DNA of 64,000 nt from Streptomyces sp. Isolate_45 (GTDB lineage: Bacteria > Actinomycetota > Actinomycetes > Streptomycetales > Streptomycetaceae). This document shows, piece by piece, positions 51,592 to 59,738 of the stretch. Location of the stretch: contig NZ_JANFAK020000011.1 of NCBI RefSeq assembly GCF_024721315.2, forward strand, positions 36,025 to 100,024, written 5' to 3'. Numbering within the stretch: the stretch's first letter is position 1; each line of letters opens with the position of its first letter. The notes below the pieces were generated by a model. That model was not told the origin of the DNA and did not search any database. It worked only from the letters and a program-made list of their open reading frames with translations. The translations under genes were made by a program, and so were the position numbers.

Positions 51592-54453
51592 TCAGGTGTC
51601 CCGGGAACCCGCCCGAGCGGCCAACTCGGTGCGGTTGCGGACACCCACCTTGCGGTAGATGCGGCTGAGCATCGCCTCGACCGTCTTGCGGGAGACGAAG
51701 AGCCGGTCGGCGGCCTCGGGATTGGTGCTGCCGCTGGTGACCAGGTCGACGAGGTGACGTTCGCGTTCCGTCAGTACGGCCGCCGGCGTTCCGTCGCCAC
51801 GCGACAGAGGCCGGCGAACCGCGCCCGATGCCCCGGGAGCCGGGTCCGCCGCCGCGCCCGACAGGCGGTCGAGGTGACCGCCGACGAGCGCGGTCCACGG
51901 ACGGGCCTCGGCCGCCGAGAACAGGGCGGCGGCCGCCTCCCACGCCGCCTTGGCGGCGCCCACCCGCCGCCGGCGCCGCTCGATCCGCCCCAGGGTCAGC
52001 AAGGTACGGCCCTGCTCGACGGGGCGGCCCATCGCGGCGAAGGCCGCGGCGGCCTCGTCGAGGAGCTCCACGGCCCGGCCCGGGTCCCCTTCCCGCGCGA
52101 GGCACACGGCACGGGCCCGGGTGACGGTGGCCCGCACCATCGCGTGCGACGCGTCGCAGGTCACCACCTCGTCGAGGGCCGCCAACAGCGCGTACGCCCG
52201 GTCCAGCAGCCCCGCCGCCGCGAAGGCCTCGACGGCGTCCGGCTGCCACCGCAGGACCGCCGGATCCCCGCCCCTCGAAGGGCCCTCGATGTCGCCGATC
52301 TCCTCGAAGACCGCCACGGCCGGATCGATCCGGCCGCTGTGCAGATATACCGCTCCCGCGACCCACAGGCTGCGGGTCGTGTGCAGTACGTCCCCCTCGG
52401 CACGGGAGACGTCCAGGGCCCGCCGCGCGTAGTCCAGGGCCCGGCCGAACGAACCGCCGCAACTCTGGACGAGCGCGGAGGTGTACCAGGCGGGACCCGG
52501 CGAAAGATCCGCCTCCCCGGTGTGGGAGCGGGCGCGGTCCGCCCAGACGAGCGCGCCGGCACACGCACCGAGCCCGGCCTCGACCTCCGCGAGGCTGCGG
52601 CACAGGTCCGTCAGGCCCTCGGCACCTCCGGCTGCCCGCGCGAGGGGCAGGAGCTCCAGGAGTACGGCCCGGGCCCGCGACAGGTCACCGTCGAAGACGG
52701 CGTGCCGGGCGACCAGGTACTCGGGGCTGTTTGACACACCGAGCGCGGCGGGCGGTACGCCCAGGGCCAGGGCGGATTCCAGGGTGGTACGGGCTTCGCC
52801 CGGCCGGCCGAGCAGGCGAGCCGTCCGGGCCGCCATCGTCAGCGCCGCCGCCCGCAGACCGTCGTCCCCGGCCGCCCGCGCCAGCGCGGCGGAACGGGTG
52901 GCGTGCAGGAAGGAACGGTCGAAGTCCGCGGAGGCGACGTTGGCCGTCACCGAAGCCCTCAACTCGATGGCGGCCAGCAGCCGCGGATCGTCGCGCGCCG
53001 CGCCGCGGGCCGCGGCGAGGAAGGACTCGGCCGCGGCGAGGTCCTGGCCGCAGCCGTCGACGACCGCCAGCAGCGCCCGTACCTGATGGGCGGGACGGCC
53101 GTGGTCGTCGACGATCCGCCGGGCCGCCCGGTGGGCGGCACCCACGTCACCGGCGGCCGCCGCCTCCTGGGCCGCGTCGGCGAGCCGCTGCGACCTCAGG
53201 TCCGCCAACCGGGGCGGGGTCAGGCGCGCCGCCAGCAGCATGAGTTCGGCCGACAGCCCGCGGTCACCGTCCTCCCGCGCGGTCGCGGCCGCCCGCGCCG
53301 TGTCCTGCGCCGCGTGCCGGTCCGCGCCCACCACCGCCATGGCCCGGTGCCGGGCGGCGCGTATCGGGTCGGTGACGGCCATGGCCAGAGCCGCGTGGTC
53401 GCCCCGCCGCTCGGCGGCGGACCCGGTCCTGGCCGCGGCGTCGGCCAGCGCCCGCGCCGCGAACCGGACGGCACCGGACCGAGCGTCGTCCGATCCCTCA
53501 GGGGCGACCAGCACGCCCGCCCGCACGGCGTGCGCGAGGTGCTCGTGGGCCTCCGGGCATCCCGCCCGGAGCAGCAGGTCGGTGTCGGGCCGGTGGGCCA
53601 GCGAAGCCACCCGCAAAGTCTTCCGCATGCCTGCCGGCACGGTCCCCAGCCACGTGTCGGCCAGGCCCTCGACCCGCCCGAGCCCGTCCAGCGGAACCCG
53701 GCCGAACGGCCGGTCCGTCGCCGGCCGCCGTACGAGTCCCTCACAACAGGCCGCCAACAGCGCACGGTTGCCGCCGCAGTGGTGCAGCACGGCACCGCTC
53801 CAACGCGCCGACAGACCGAGTGCCTCCAACCGATCGGAAACCTCCTCCTGCCCGGCGGGTGACACGCGCACGACCGGCGGGTGACCGCCCATCAGCTCGG
53901 CCGACCGTTCGGGCCACCGGACCGTCCGCTCCGCCGTCACCGCGCCCAGGACCCCGCGCTCCTCCGACCTGAGCGCGTACCCGAGCACATCGGCGCTGAC
54001 CGGGTCGAGCCACTGGACGTCATCGACCGCCAACAGGACGGGAGACATCTCCCTCAGCATCCGCGCGACCCGCGCACGCAGCCGCAACCGATCGGCGGGA
54101 GCCGCCACGGCGGCGCCGTCCGCCACGAGGCCTTCGTCGAGCTGCATGAGCCCCGAGCAGGGCAGGAGCTCGTCACCGGGCCGGCCGCGCAGGCGCACCA
54201 CCCGCCCCGTCCAGCGCCCGGCCACGGCGCCGACCAGGGTGGACTTCCCCGAGCCCCAGCCACCGTGGACCGCGACCCGGCCGTGCAGCCCGACCAGCCG
54301 GACCGCCGTGTCGACGAGGGCGTCCCAGCCACCGCCGCCGGCTCCGTTGCCGCCGCCGGATCCGGGACCGTGGCCGCCGTCCGGCCCGTCACCGTCACAA
54401 CCGGGGATCTGCGGGGCCCGGCCCCCGAATGCCGTTGCGCTCACCAGGTGCAC
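51592..54453 (-). CDS. LAL-type LuxR family transcriptional regulator
   Basis: 953 residues from GTG 54453 (GTG 54444 is an alternative; further upstream the frame is Arg/Gly-rich noise). A Gly-rich start is followed by an AAA ATPase domain with Walker A HGGWGSGKST and Walker B VLLAVDDVQWLD, a long helical TPR-like middle, and a C-terminal LuxR HTH (LTERERHLVDLVTSGSTNPE, then LFVSRKTVEAMLSRIYRKVG). LALs are large activators of secondary metabolism or sugar use; the ligand and targets are unknown. It may control nearby secreted enzymes. Confidence 0.92.
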   Translation of the reverse strand: MHLVSATAFGGRAPQIPGCDGDGPDGGHGPGSGGGNGAGGGGWDALVDTAVRLVGLHGRVAVHGGWGSGKSTLVGAVAGRWTGRVVRLRGRPGDELLPCSGLMQLDEGLVADGAAVAAPADRLRLRARVARMLREMSPVLLAVDDVQWLDPVSADVLGYALRSEERGVLGAVTAERTVRWPERSAELMGGHPPVVRVSPAGQEEVSDRLEALGLSARWSGAVLHHCGGNRALLAACCEGLVRRPATDRPFGRVPLDGLGRVEGLADTWLGTVPAGMRKTLRVASLAHRPDTDLLLRAGCPEAHEHLAHAVRAGVLVAPEGSDDARSGAVRFAARALADAAARTGSAAERRGDHAALAMAVTDPIRAARHRAMAVVGADRHAAQDTARAAATAREDGDRGLSAELMLLAARLTPPRLADLRSQRLADAAQEAAAAGDVGAAHRAARRIVDDHGRPAHQVRALLAVVDGCGQDLAAAESFLAAARGAARDDPRLLAAIELRASVTANVASADFDRSFLHATRSAALARAAGDDGLRAAALTMAARTARLLGRPGEARTTLESALALGVPPAALGVSNSPEYLVARHAVFDGDLSRARAVLLELLPLARAAGGAEGLTDLCRSLAEVEAGLGACAGALVWADRARSHTGEADLSPGPAWYTSALVQSCGGSFGRALDYARRALDVSRAEGDVLHTTRSLWVAGAVYLHSGRIDPAVAVFEEIGDIEGPSRGGDPAVLRWQPDAVEAFAAAGLLDRAYALLAALDEVVTCDASHAMVRATVTRARAVCLAREGDPGRAVELLDEAAAAFAAMGRPVEQGRTLLTLGRIERRRRRVGAAKAAWEAAAALFSAAEARPWTALVGGHLDRLSGAAADPAPGASGAVRRPLSRGDGTPAAVLTERERHLVDLVTSGSTNPEAADRLFVSRKTVEAMLSRIYRKVGVRNRTELAARAGSRDT

Positions 54454-54773
54454 GCTAAGTCCCGTGTCCCGCGCGACCAAGCCCCCCGCCGCTCTCCCCC
54501 CAGGTACGAGGGATCTCCCCGATCCCCACGAGACCGGGCCCCGACCCGCCGAGGGCGGGCGTGCGCCCGGATACGACCCCCGCGTGGCGCGCCCGTCGGG
54601 GCGCGACGTTCGGCGGGCGAGGGGTGACGGGACGACACCTTGCTGGTGTGTCCCTCGTTCCGTCTCACCGGCACGTCCCTGCCGCTCCGAACGGCGCCGG
54701 ATCACGCGCCGCGGTGACGCGAGAGCGCCGGTCGGGTACGACAGGCCCTGGGGCGGGAGTTTGACGACAGGCT
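54454..54773. other. Intergenic region before the LAL gene, with hairpin
   Basis: 320 bp. A hairpin lies at 54629-54654: GGGAC-G-ACACC against GGTGTGTCCC, ten pairs with one bulged G and a TTGCT loop. It is about 120 nt beyond the stop of the CDP-diacylglycerol pyrophosphatase gene and may be its terminator. The promoter of the LAL gene should lie here but was not identified. Confidence 0.4.
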
Positions 54774-55685
54774 CTAGCCGTACACCAGCAGGTGGTCGCA
54801 GGTGTCCGTCCCGTCGTGGAGCGAGGGGTCGCTGTTGAGGACGTAGAAGGATCGCGCGAATCCGACCGGTGTCATCTTCGGCACGACGATCAGGGTCTGG
54901 TCCGCCATGTTCAGCCCGAACCGTCTCACCACGTTGTCGTTCAGCAGCGCGAAGAGGTTCTGCGTGAGAGCGCCGAGCCGGAGGATCCGGTAGGTGCGGT
55001 CGCCCGATCCCTGCGTTCCCGTGACGGCCGCCTGGTACTGGGGGTCCCCCCAGTTCGACGGCTGGGTGGCGACACGACCCGAGTTCTCGAGCGCCTGCAG
55101 CCGTCGCTGCGTGCTGTCCTGGACACCGGCCATGTGGATGTGCAACTGGTTCAGACGCCGGGCGCTCCGCGAGTTGATCCCCAGCCCGATGTTGGCGTAT
55201 TGCACGGGGACGTCGCCACCGCTACGGGCGTTCTCCCACGCCTCGTGCCAGTAGTTCGCGACGTTGGACGTCACGAGGAACGGGCACTCGATGCCCGTGA
55301 TGCGGCAGCTCGGCAGGGTGAGGTAGTTGTGCTGGGTTTCGGGCATGCCGTGCAGCACCACGTGGTTGGGGGTCGTCTTGAGGCAGTTCGGCCTCTGCCC
55401 GCTCGGCGGGACGATTCCCTGCGTGCAGTACAGGACGTCCCGCCACAGCGGGTCGGTGTCGGTGGGGCTCCCGCAGAGACCTTGCAGACCGGACGGAGGG
55501 CAAGGGCTCTGGCCGCCTCCGGGAGGGTTCGGTCCCGTGGGGCAAGGATCGGGGGTGGGGGCCGGACCCGTTGCGGCAGAAGCACTGCCGGCGCCGCCGG
55601 CCAGCAGCGCTCCCGCGCCCAGGGCGCCGGACAGCGCCACGAACTGACGCCGGGGCAGACCGTTCGTCCCGCCGATGGCATTCAT
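54774..55685 (-). CDS. Secreted CDP-diacylglycerol pyrophosphatase (Cdh family)
   Basis: 303 residues from ATG 55685 (GGGAGC upstream). The Tat-type signal LPRRQFVALSGALGAGALL precedes a Pro-rich spacer. The catalytic HxH motif is QLHIH (His182, His184), within RRLNQLHIHMAGV, and Cdh-like strands include DVLYCTQGIV, NHVVLHGMPETQHNYLTLP and SFYVLNSDPSLHDG. E. coli Cdh hydrolyses CDP-diacylglycerol to CMP and phosphatidate. A secreted folded form in Streptomyces suggests an outside lipid or nucleotide substrate. Confidence 0.85.
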   Translation of the reverse strand: MNAIGGTNGLPRRQFVALSGALGAGALLAGGAGSASAATGPAPTPDPCPTGPNPPGGGQSPCPPSGLQGLCGSPTDTDPLWRDVLYCTQGIVPPSGQRPNCLKTTPNHVVLHGMPETQHNYLTLPSCRITGIECPFLVTSNVANYWHEAWENARSGGDVPVQYANIGLGINSRSARRLNQLHIHMAGVQDSTQRRLQALENSGRVATQPSNWGDPQYQAAVTGTQGSGDRTYRILRLGALTQNLFALLNDNVVRRFGLNMADQTLIVVPKMTPVGFARSFYVLNSDPSLHDGTDTCDHLLVYG

Positions 55686-56034
55686 GTGTGAGCTCCCATG
55701 GTCGACGATCGCCACTTCGACGTGCTGGGCCGAGCGTGACGACGACGGTCCCGCCCGTTCGAACCCGCGCTGATCCGCTCACAAATTAGGCGGTGGTCCG
55801 CTCTTTTCCCGGCAAGGAAATGGGGCAGCGTCGGGTATTACTCCAGAAGGCCGTCATGCCCCGTCGGCGGACGGCGTTCCCGGGCAAGGCCCAGGTCGGC
55901 TCCGGTGGGTCGGCCGGCCCAGCGCCGCCGGTGCGGGGTGTGGCCGGGCGTCGTCGGTCGCGGCCGGGCAGGGAGTACGGTCGCGACGACGGGTGGTCTC
56001 GCCCGTCGCGGGACATCGCCGGGAGGTAGTGGGT
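55686..56034. other. Divergent region between Cdh and STAS genes
   Basis: 349 bp. A locally AT-richer patch lies at 55775-55855. On the minus strand TAATTT near 55783-55788 could be a -10 for the Cdh gene. On the plus strand GGGTAT near 55829 resembles the -10 of SigB-type stress promoters (GGGTAY), but I found no good matching -35. Confidence 0.35.
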
Positions 56035-56352
56035 ATGGAATCGCCGCAGGTCACTGTCCGACACGAGGCGGACGGCGTGTGCGTGGTCGTGTGCTCGGGG
56101 GAGTTCGACCTGGACACGGCCGGCACGCTGACGGGCGCCTGCGAGCGCGAGGCGGACGCGAAGCTCCTGGTGCTCGACGTCGCGCGGGTCACCTTCGCGG
56201 ACTCGTCCTTCCTGAACGTGCTGATCCGCCTGCGGAACACCCGCGCGGTCGCACTGGCGGGGCCACTGCCGACGCAGCTGCGACGGCTCCTGGAGATGAC
56301 AGGAGCCGTGCACCTCTTCGAGTTCCGCGAGGCCCCCGGCGGAGACGGCTGA
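56035..56352 (+). CDS. STAS-domain anti-sigma factor antagonist (RsbV-like)
   Basis: 105 residues from ATG 56035 with GGGAGG upstream. A single STAS domain: VCVVVCSGEFDLDTAGTLTG, LLVLDVARVTFADSSFLNVL, LAGPLPTQLRRLLEMTGA. The DSS segment holds the Ser that RsbW-type kinases phosphorylate in this family. It is a clear paralogue of the STAS gene at 56784. Likely partners are the RsbW-like ATPase at 62274 and the SpoIIE phosphatase at 17781. Confidence 0.88.
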   Translation: MESPQVTVRHEADGVCVVVCSGEFDLDTAGTLTGACEREADAKLLVLDVARVTFADSSFLNVLIRLRNTRAVALAGPLPTQLRRLLEMTGAVHLFEFREAPGGDG

Positions 56353-56457
56353 CCCCGGCGGGAGTCGATGGCGAGGGGCCACGCCCTCCACGTGTCCCCG
56401 CTTCACCCAGGGGCGACTATTCGGCTGACGAACGCCGAAAATCTACCTTGGCCGAAG

Positions 56458-56486
56458 TAGACATTGGGTCCCGGTGTGGTTATGGT
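56458..56486 (+). promoter_or_regulatory. Promoter-like element between the STAS genes
   Basis: TAGACA (56458-56463), a 17-bp spacer and TATGGT (56481-56486) resemble a HrdB-type promoter. The predicted start is near 56493, about 290 nt before the second STAS start, with a hairpin in between. Confidence 0.5.
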
Positions 56487-56492
56487 TTCTCC

Positions 56493-56620
56493 CGTAGCTC
56501 GGAGAGATCGCACCCCGGGTCGGGTCGAACCATCAGCGGTTCAGTTGGTTCGCAGGGCGGTGCGGTGAGGTGGTAGTTCCTTCGGGGCCCGGGAGCCTGA
56601 TGGCGTCCGGGCCCCTCCGT
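56493..56620 (+). ncRNA. Candidate small RNA or structured leader
   Basis: The segment begins at the predicted start of the promoter above, opens near a small TCTCC...GGAGA stem, has no good reading frame, and ends in a hairpin with 9-bp arms GGGGCCCGG (56584-56592) and CCGGGCCCC (56607-56615). Either a free RNA of about 125 nt or a 5' leader controlling the second STAS gene would fit. No known RNA family was recognised. Confidence 0.35.
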
Positions 56621-56783
56621 GCGTGCGACAGGGAGGCGCCTGCCGGTGAAGCCCGCCCCATACCCCGCTGTGCTCGGCGGGCGGGACGGGCCGACGCCGA
56701 AGCGGCGTGGGGCGGAGTGTTCTTGTGTTGGAGGGCAGGGCCGTCCGGTTCGGGCCCTGTCCATGATCGATGGGGAGTGCCGG

Positions 56784-57113
56784 GTGGAGACGCAGGTGCG
56801 GGTGTTGCCCGACGTGGACGGTGTCCGTGTGATCGTGTGCGCGGGGGAGTTCGACTCCGACACCGTGGGGCCCCTCAGGTCGGCCACCGAGCAGGCCGTC
56901 GTGGACCCGGACCTCCGCCGGATCGTGGTGGACGTGGCGGGGCTGACGTTCGCGGACTCCTCGGTGCTCAACCAACTGATGCGCCTGCTGCGCACAGGCC
57001 GTCTGGTGGTGGCCGGCCCTCTTCCCCCGCAACTCGTGCGGCTGTTCGACATCACCGGGGTGGGGCCGGTGATCACGGTGGTGAACGGTGTGGAGGCGGC
57101 GCGGTCCCTGTAG
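56784..57113 (+). CDS. Second STAS-domain anti-sigma factor antagonist
   Basis: 109 residues from GTG 56784, chosen because GGGGAG lies upstream and the N-terminus then lines up with the paralogue at 56035; ATG 56763 is an alternative. STAS motifs are VRVIVCAGEFDSDTVGPLRS, VVDVAGLTFADSSVLNQL and VVAGPLPPQLVRLFDITG. The phosphorylatable Ser is in ADSS. Tandem paralogues imply a local duplication followed by divergence of regulation. Confidence 0.85.
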   Translation: METQVRVLPDVDGVRVIVCAGEFDSDTVGPLRSATEQAVVDPDLRRIVVDVAGLTFADSSVLNQLMRLLRTGRLVVAGPLPPQLVRLFDITGVGPVITVVNGVEAARSL

Positions 57114-57269
57114 CGGTGCGGTCGTTGCCCGGCGCCCATGCCCGGCGCCGATGCCCGTCGGCCCAGGGTGCGAGGGCGCTGCTCCAGGCCGGCTGCGGAT
57201 CCATGCCGCCGGTCACCCTCCTCGATCTCGTCGGCGGCGGGGCGGCTCTCCGAGGCTTTGGTTCGCGAC

Positions 57270-57740
57270 TCACGTGGACGTCCGCGAGCCGAGGGGCGTA
57301 CGTCCCGGCCCATGGGGGCCGACACCGGGCGCGGTGCGCCACAGCGGGGCCAGGGCCACGAGGAAGAACAGTGCCCCGAGCGGGAGGAGATCCAGGTCGG
57401 CGACCATCGTCCCCGTGCCGAGGAACACCAGCGCGGGGTGCCAGGCACTGATCAGGCGCTGCGCGGCGAGCTGGATCGTCAGCCAGAGCAGGCCGACGTA
57501 GAAGAGCGGCGGGCCCACCGTGTACACCACGGGCATCACCCCCGGATACCGCTGGATTTCCTCGAATAGCACCTTCATGGCCGCGTGGTCTTGGGCGTGG
57601 AGCCCGACGACGAGGTCGATGACGCCCTGTGCGGTGACGGCCGCGACGCCCAGCAGCCCCAGCGAGGCCGCCGCTCGGGCGCTGAGGCGCGCCGCCCCCT
57701 TCGCCGGCTCCGCCAGGTTCAGCAGGCCCGGGAAGATCAC
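57270..57740 (-). pseudogene. Membrane protein gene, probably N-terminally truncated
   Basis: 156 residues from GTG 57740 with four hydrophobic segments (LGLLGVAAVTAQGVIDLVVG; VYTVGPPLFYVGLLWLTIQL; ALVFLGTGTMVADL; LGALFFLVALAPL). The GTG has no ribosome-binding site, and the frame is open further upstream into sequence that on the other strand encodes an oxidoreductase remnant. I infer that the original 5' end was lost in the rearrangement at about 57740-57840. Function unknown; it may instead be a short intact gene. Confidence 0.45.
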
Positions 57741-57769
57741 GCAGGGGGAGAGCCGGAACGAGCCGTGCG

Positions 57770-57985
57770 CGACTCGCAGGACCGCCTCGGTCGACGAGAC
57801 GGACGTCGCCGACGCGGTCGCGACCGTCCTCGCCGGATGAGGGCATCGAGTTCATGCTGCGCGTGTGGGCGACCGTGCCCGGGACGGTGGCGGAGGTGAC
57901 CACGGCGGTCGAGGAAGTGGTCGGCCGTCCGCCGCGGACCTTCGCCCAATGGGCTGCCGCACACGCGGACCCCTTCCGCCCCTGA
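57770..57985 (+). pseudogene. Remnant of an NmrA-like NAD(P)-binding oxidoreductase
   Basis: Two fragments in different frames match one protein type. The first, ending at a TGA at 57838-57840, reads TASVDETDVADAVATVLAG, a typical late segment of NmrA/SDR-like proteins. The second (from about 57836 to the TGA at 57983) reads FMLRVWATVPGTVAEVTTAV then VGRPPRTFAQWAAAHAD, the usual C-terminus. Some 70 residues expected between them are missing, and no start or Rossmann motif remains. It is a decayed gene with an internal deletion plus frameshift. Confidence 0.6.
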
Positions 57986-58015
57986 CGCGGCGAGGACCTC
58001 GGCCCCCTGACGCGG

Positions 58016-58450
58016 CTACGACCGGTAGTAGCCGTCGATGGGGACGCGTGCCTCGCCGAACAGGGCAGGGCCGTCCTGCTGCACCGTCGGCCAGGCGCCC
58101 GACTGCGGGTTGAGTTCGATCAACTGCTCTGTGGAGAGCGCGTAGACCACACGGCCGAGTCCGGAGCGCACGATGCCGCCCGCGCACATGCCGCAAGGCT
58201 CGCAGCTGGTGTACATGGTGGTGCGTACGGCAGCCTGAGGGCCGAGTTCGCGCGCCGCCCAGACGGCGAGCTTCAGCTCCGGATGGGCGCTGATGTCGTT
58301 GTCGCGCCGTACGGTGTTGTGGGCCTCGGCGAGAACCGTGCCGTCAGGGCCCGCCAGCAGGGAGCCGTACGGGGCGTCGCCGAGGGTGACGGCGCGGGCC
58401 GCGATGCCGATCGCGCGCCGCAGGAGCTCCTCGTCGGCAGTGGTGATCAC
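58016..58450 (-). CDS. CMP/dCMP-type nucleoside deaminase
   Basis: 144 residues from ATG 58450. Zinc deaminase motifs: HPELKLAVWAA (the usual H[AP]E with catalytic Glu) and TSCEPCGMCAGG (PCxxC). Length and sequence resemble guanine deaminase/TadA-like enzymes rather than cytidine deaminases. It would hydrolytically deaminate a purine base or nucleoside; the substrate is uncertain. It lies between remnants of decayed genes. Confidence 0.88.
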   Translation of the reverse strand: MITTADEELLRRAIGIAARAVTLGDAPYGSLLAGPDGTVLAEAHNTVRRDNDISAHPELKLAVWAARELGPQAAVRTTMYTSCEPCGMCAGGIVRSGLGRVVYALSTEQLIELNPQSGAWPTVQQDGPALFGEARVPIDGYYRS

Positions 58451-58760
58451 GGTGGTGTCCTCCAGCGTGTGGCCACGGCGGTGAGCGCCCGCCGGGCCGC
58501 GTCCGGCCGGCGGGTTCCCTCCGGATCTCCGTGAGGGGGATCGAACAGCACGGTATCGGCGCCGAGCTCGTCAGCTGGTCGAGATCGCCGTGCCGCGCGT
58601 CACCGAACCGGATGGCGCGCCTGATCCCGGCCTCGCTGTTGCCGCCCACCCGCAGGGGAACCGGGGGCGCCACCGGTCAACCGGTCGGGCCGGCCGTCGC
58701 CGTCGAAGTCGGCCCGGGGACGCCTGCGGTGCCGCCCGATTCGGTTCCGGCCCGCGGTGC
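58451..58760 (-). pseudogene. Non-coding stretch with FG-GAP repeat remnant
   Basis: 310 bp after the GDSL lipase stop. On the minus strand, about 58710 down to 58650, one frame reads ADFDGDGRPDRLTGGAPG, the calcium-binding FG-GAP/VCBS signature (DFDGDGxxD). It has no start and soon loses the pattern. Many Streptomyces GDSL hydrolases end in FG-GAP repeats, so this is probably the eroded tail of the neighbouring lipase gene. Confidence 0.4.
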
Positions 58761-59483
58761 TCAGGTGCGGGGGGTCCAGCCGTCGGTGACGGCCTGCTCC
58801 AGGCCCTCGTGGTAGGCGGCCGCCATCTTCCGGTAGCCGGCCTCGTTGGGGTGCAGCCCGTCGGGGAGCTCTGTGGGCCCGTCCAGGCGCGGGGGCTCGA
58901 CGTACCGTACGTGCGCTCCACCCGCGGCCCGGGCCGAGACGGCGGTCCGCAGGTCCGCGTTGAAAGTGTTGACGCGGTCGTACTGGCCACCGGTGTCCGG
59001 GAGCAGCCCCTGCACGATGACCGCCGTGCCGGGCTTGTTGGACTGGAGGCGATCGATGAGCGAGGTCAGCTCCGCCGCCGCGACGTGCGGATCGGCCTTG
59101 TTGGAGTTGAGGTCGTTGATGCCGAGGTGGAGCAGTACGACGTCGGGGTCCGCGGCCGCTTGCCAGCCGTCGATGCCGTCCATGATGTTCCTGATGGTGT
59201 AGCCGCTGTGACCCTCGTTGTCGGGATCACCGCCACCGCCGAACGACCCGGACCCGACGAAGTCGGGTGTGTACCGCTTCTGCGCGGAGACCAGGTTCCA
59301 CAGAGGCGCGCGGTAGCCGGCATCGCCCTTGCTGCCGAGGCCGGCGGTGATGGAGTCGCCGAGCGGCATGATCCGGGTCAACGCGGGCGCGGGCTGAGGA
59401 GCCGTGCCGGTCGGAGTGCAGGCCAGGCAGAGCACGGCGGCGCCGAGGGACAGGACGGCCGCCGCGGATACGGTGCGTTTCAT
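58761..59483 (-). CDS. Secreted SGNH/GDSL hydrolase
   Basis: 240 residues from ATG 59483. Signal peptide MKRTVSAAAVLSLGAAVLCL ends near Cys22, which might be lipidated although the lipobox is poor. SGNH blocks: RIMPLGDSITAGLGS (Ser nucleophile), GSFGGGG, LLHLGINDLNSN (Asn) and LPDGLHPNEAGY (Asp/His). It should act as an extracellular esterase or lipase. It ends at GWTPRT, directly before sequence resembling an FG-GAP repeat, so it may be shortened relative to its ancestor. Confidence 0.88.
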   Translation of the reverse strand: MKRTVSAAAVLSLGAAVLCLACTPTGTAPQPAPALTRIMPLGDSITAGLGSKGDAGYRAPLWNLVSAQKRYTPDFVGSGSFGGGGDPDNEGHSGYTIRNIMDGIDGWQAAADPDVVLLHLGINDLNSNKADPHVAAAELTSLIDRLQSNKPGTAVIVQGLLPDTGGQYDRVNTFNADLRTAVSARAAGGAHVRYVEPPRLDGPTELPDGLHPNEAGYRKMAAAYHEGLEQAVTDGWTPRT

Positions 59484-59738
59484 TGTGCTGGGGTCGCTTT
59501 CGCAAGGGACGGTCGCTGGGGCTCCGACCTGGGGGAGAGCCCCACCGGGAGGACAGGACACCGGCGCAACGGACGACCACCCCAGGACCGTTCCCGTGGG
59601 GAAGGACCGAGGCGGTCGGTCACGTGGAGCCGTGCCGCCGGTTGCCGGTCTGCCCGGAATCCCGTCCTGGGCGGGTACCGCTTGCGACCTTGCCGAGGTC
59701 GATCCGGCCGTTGCCCTTTCGCCGCCGTTCCGTGCGCG

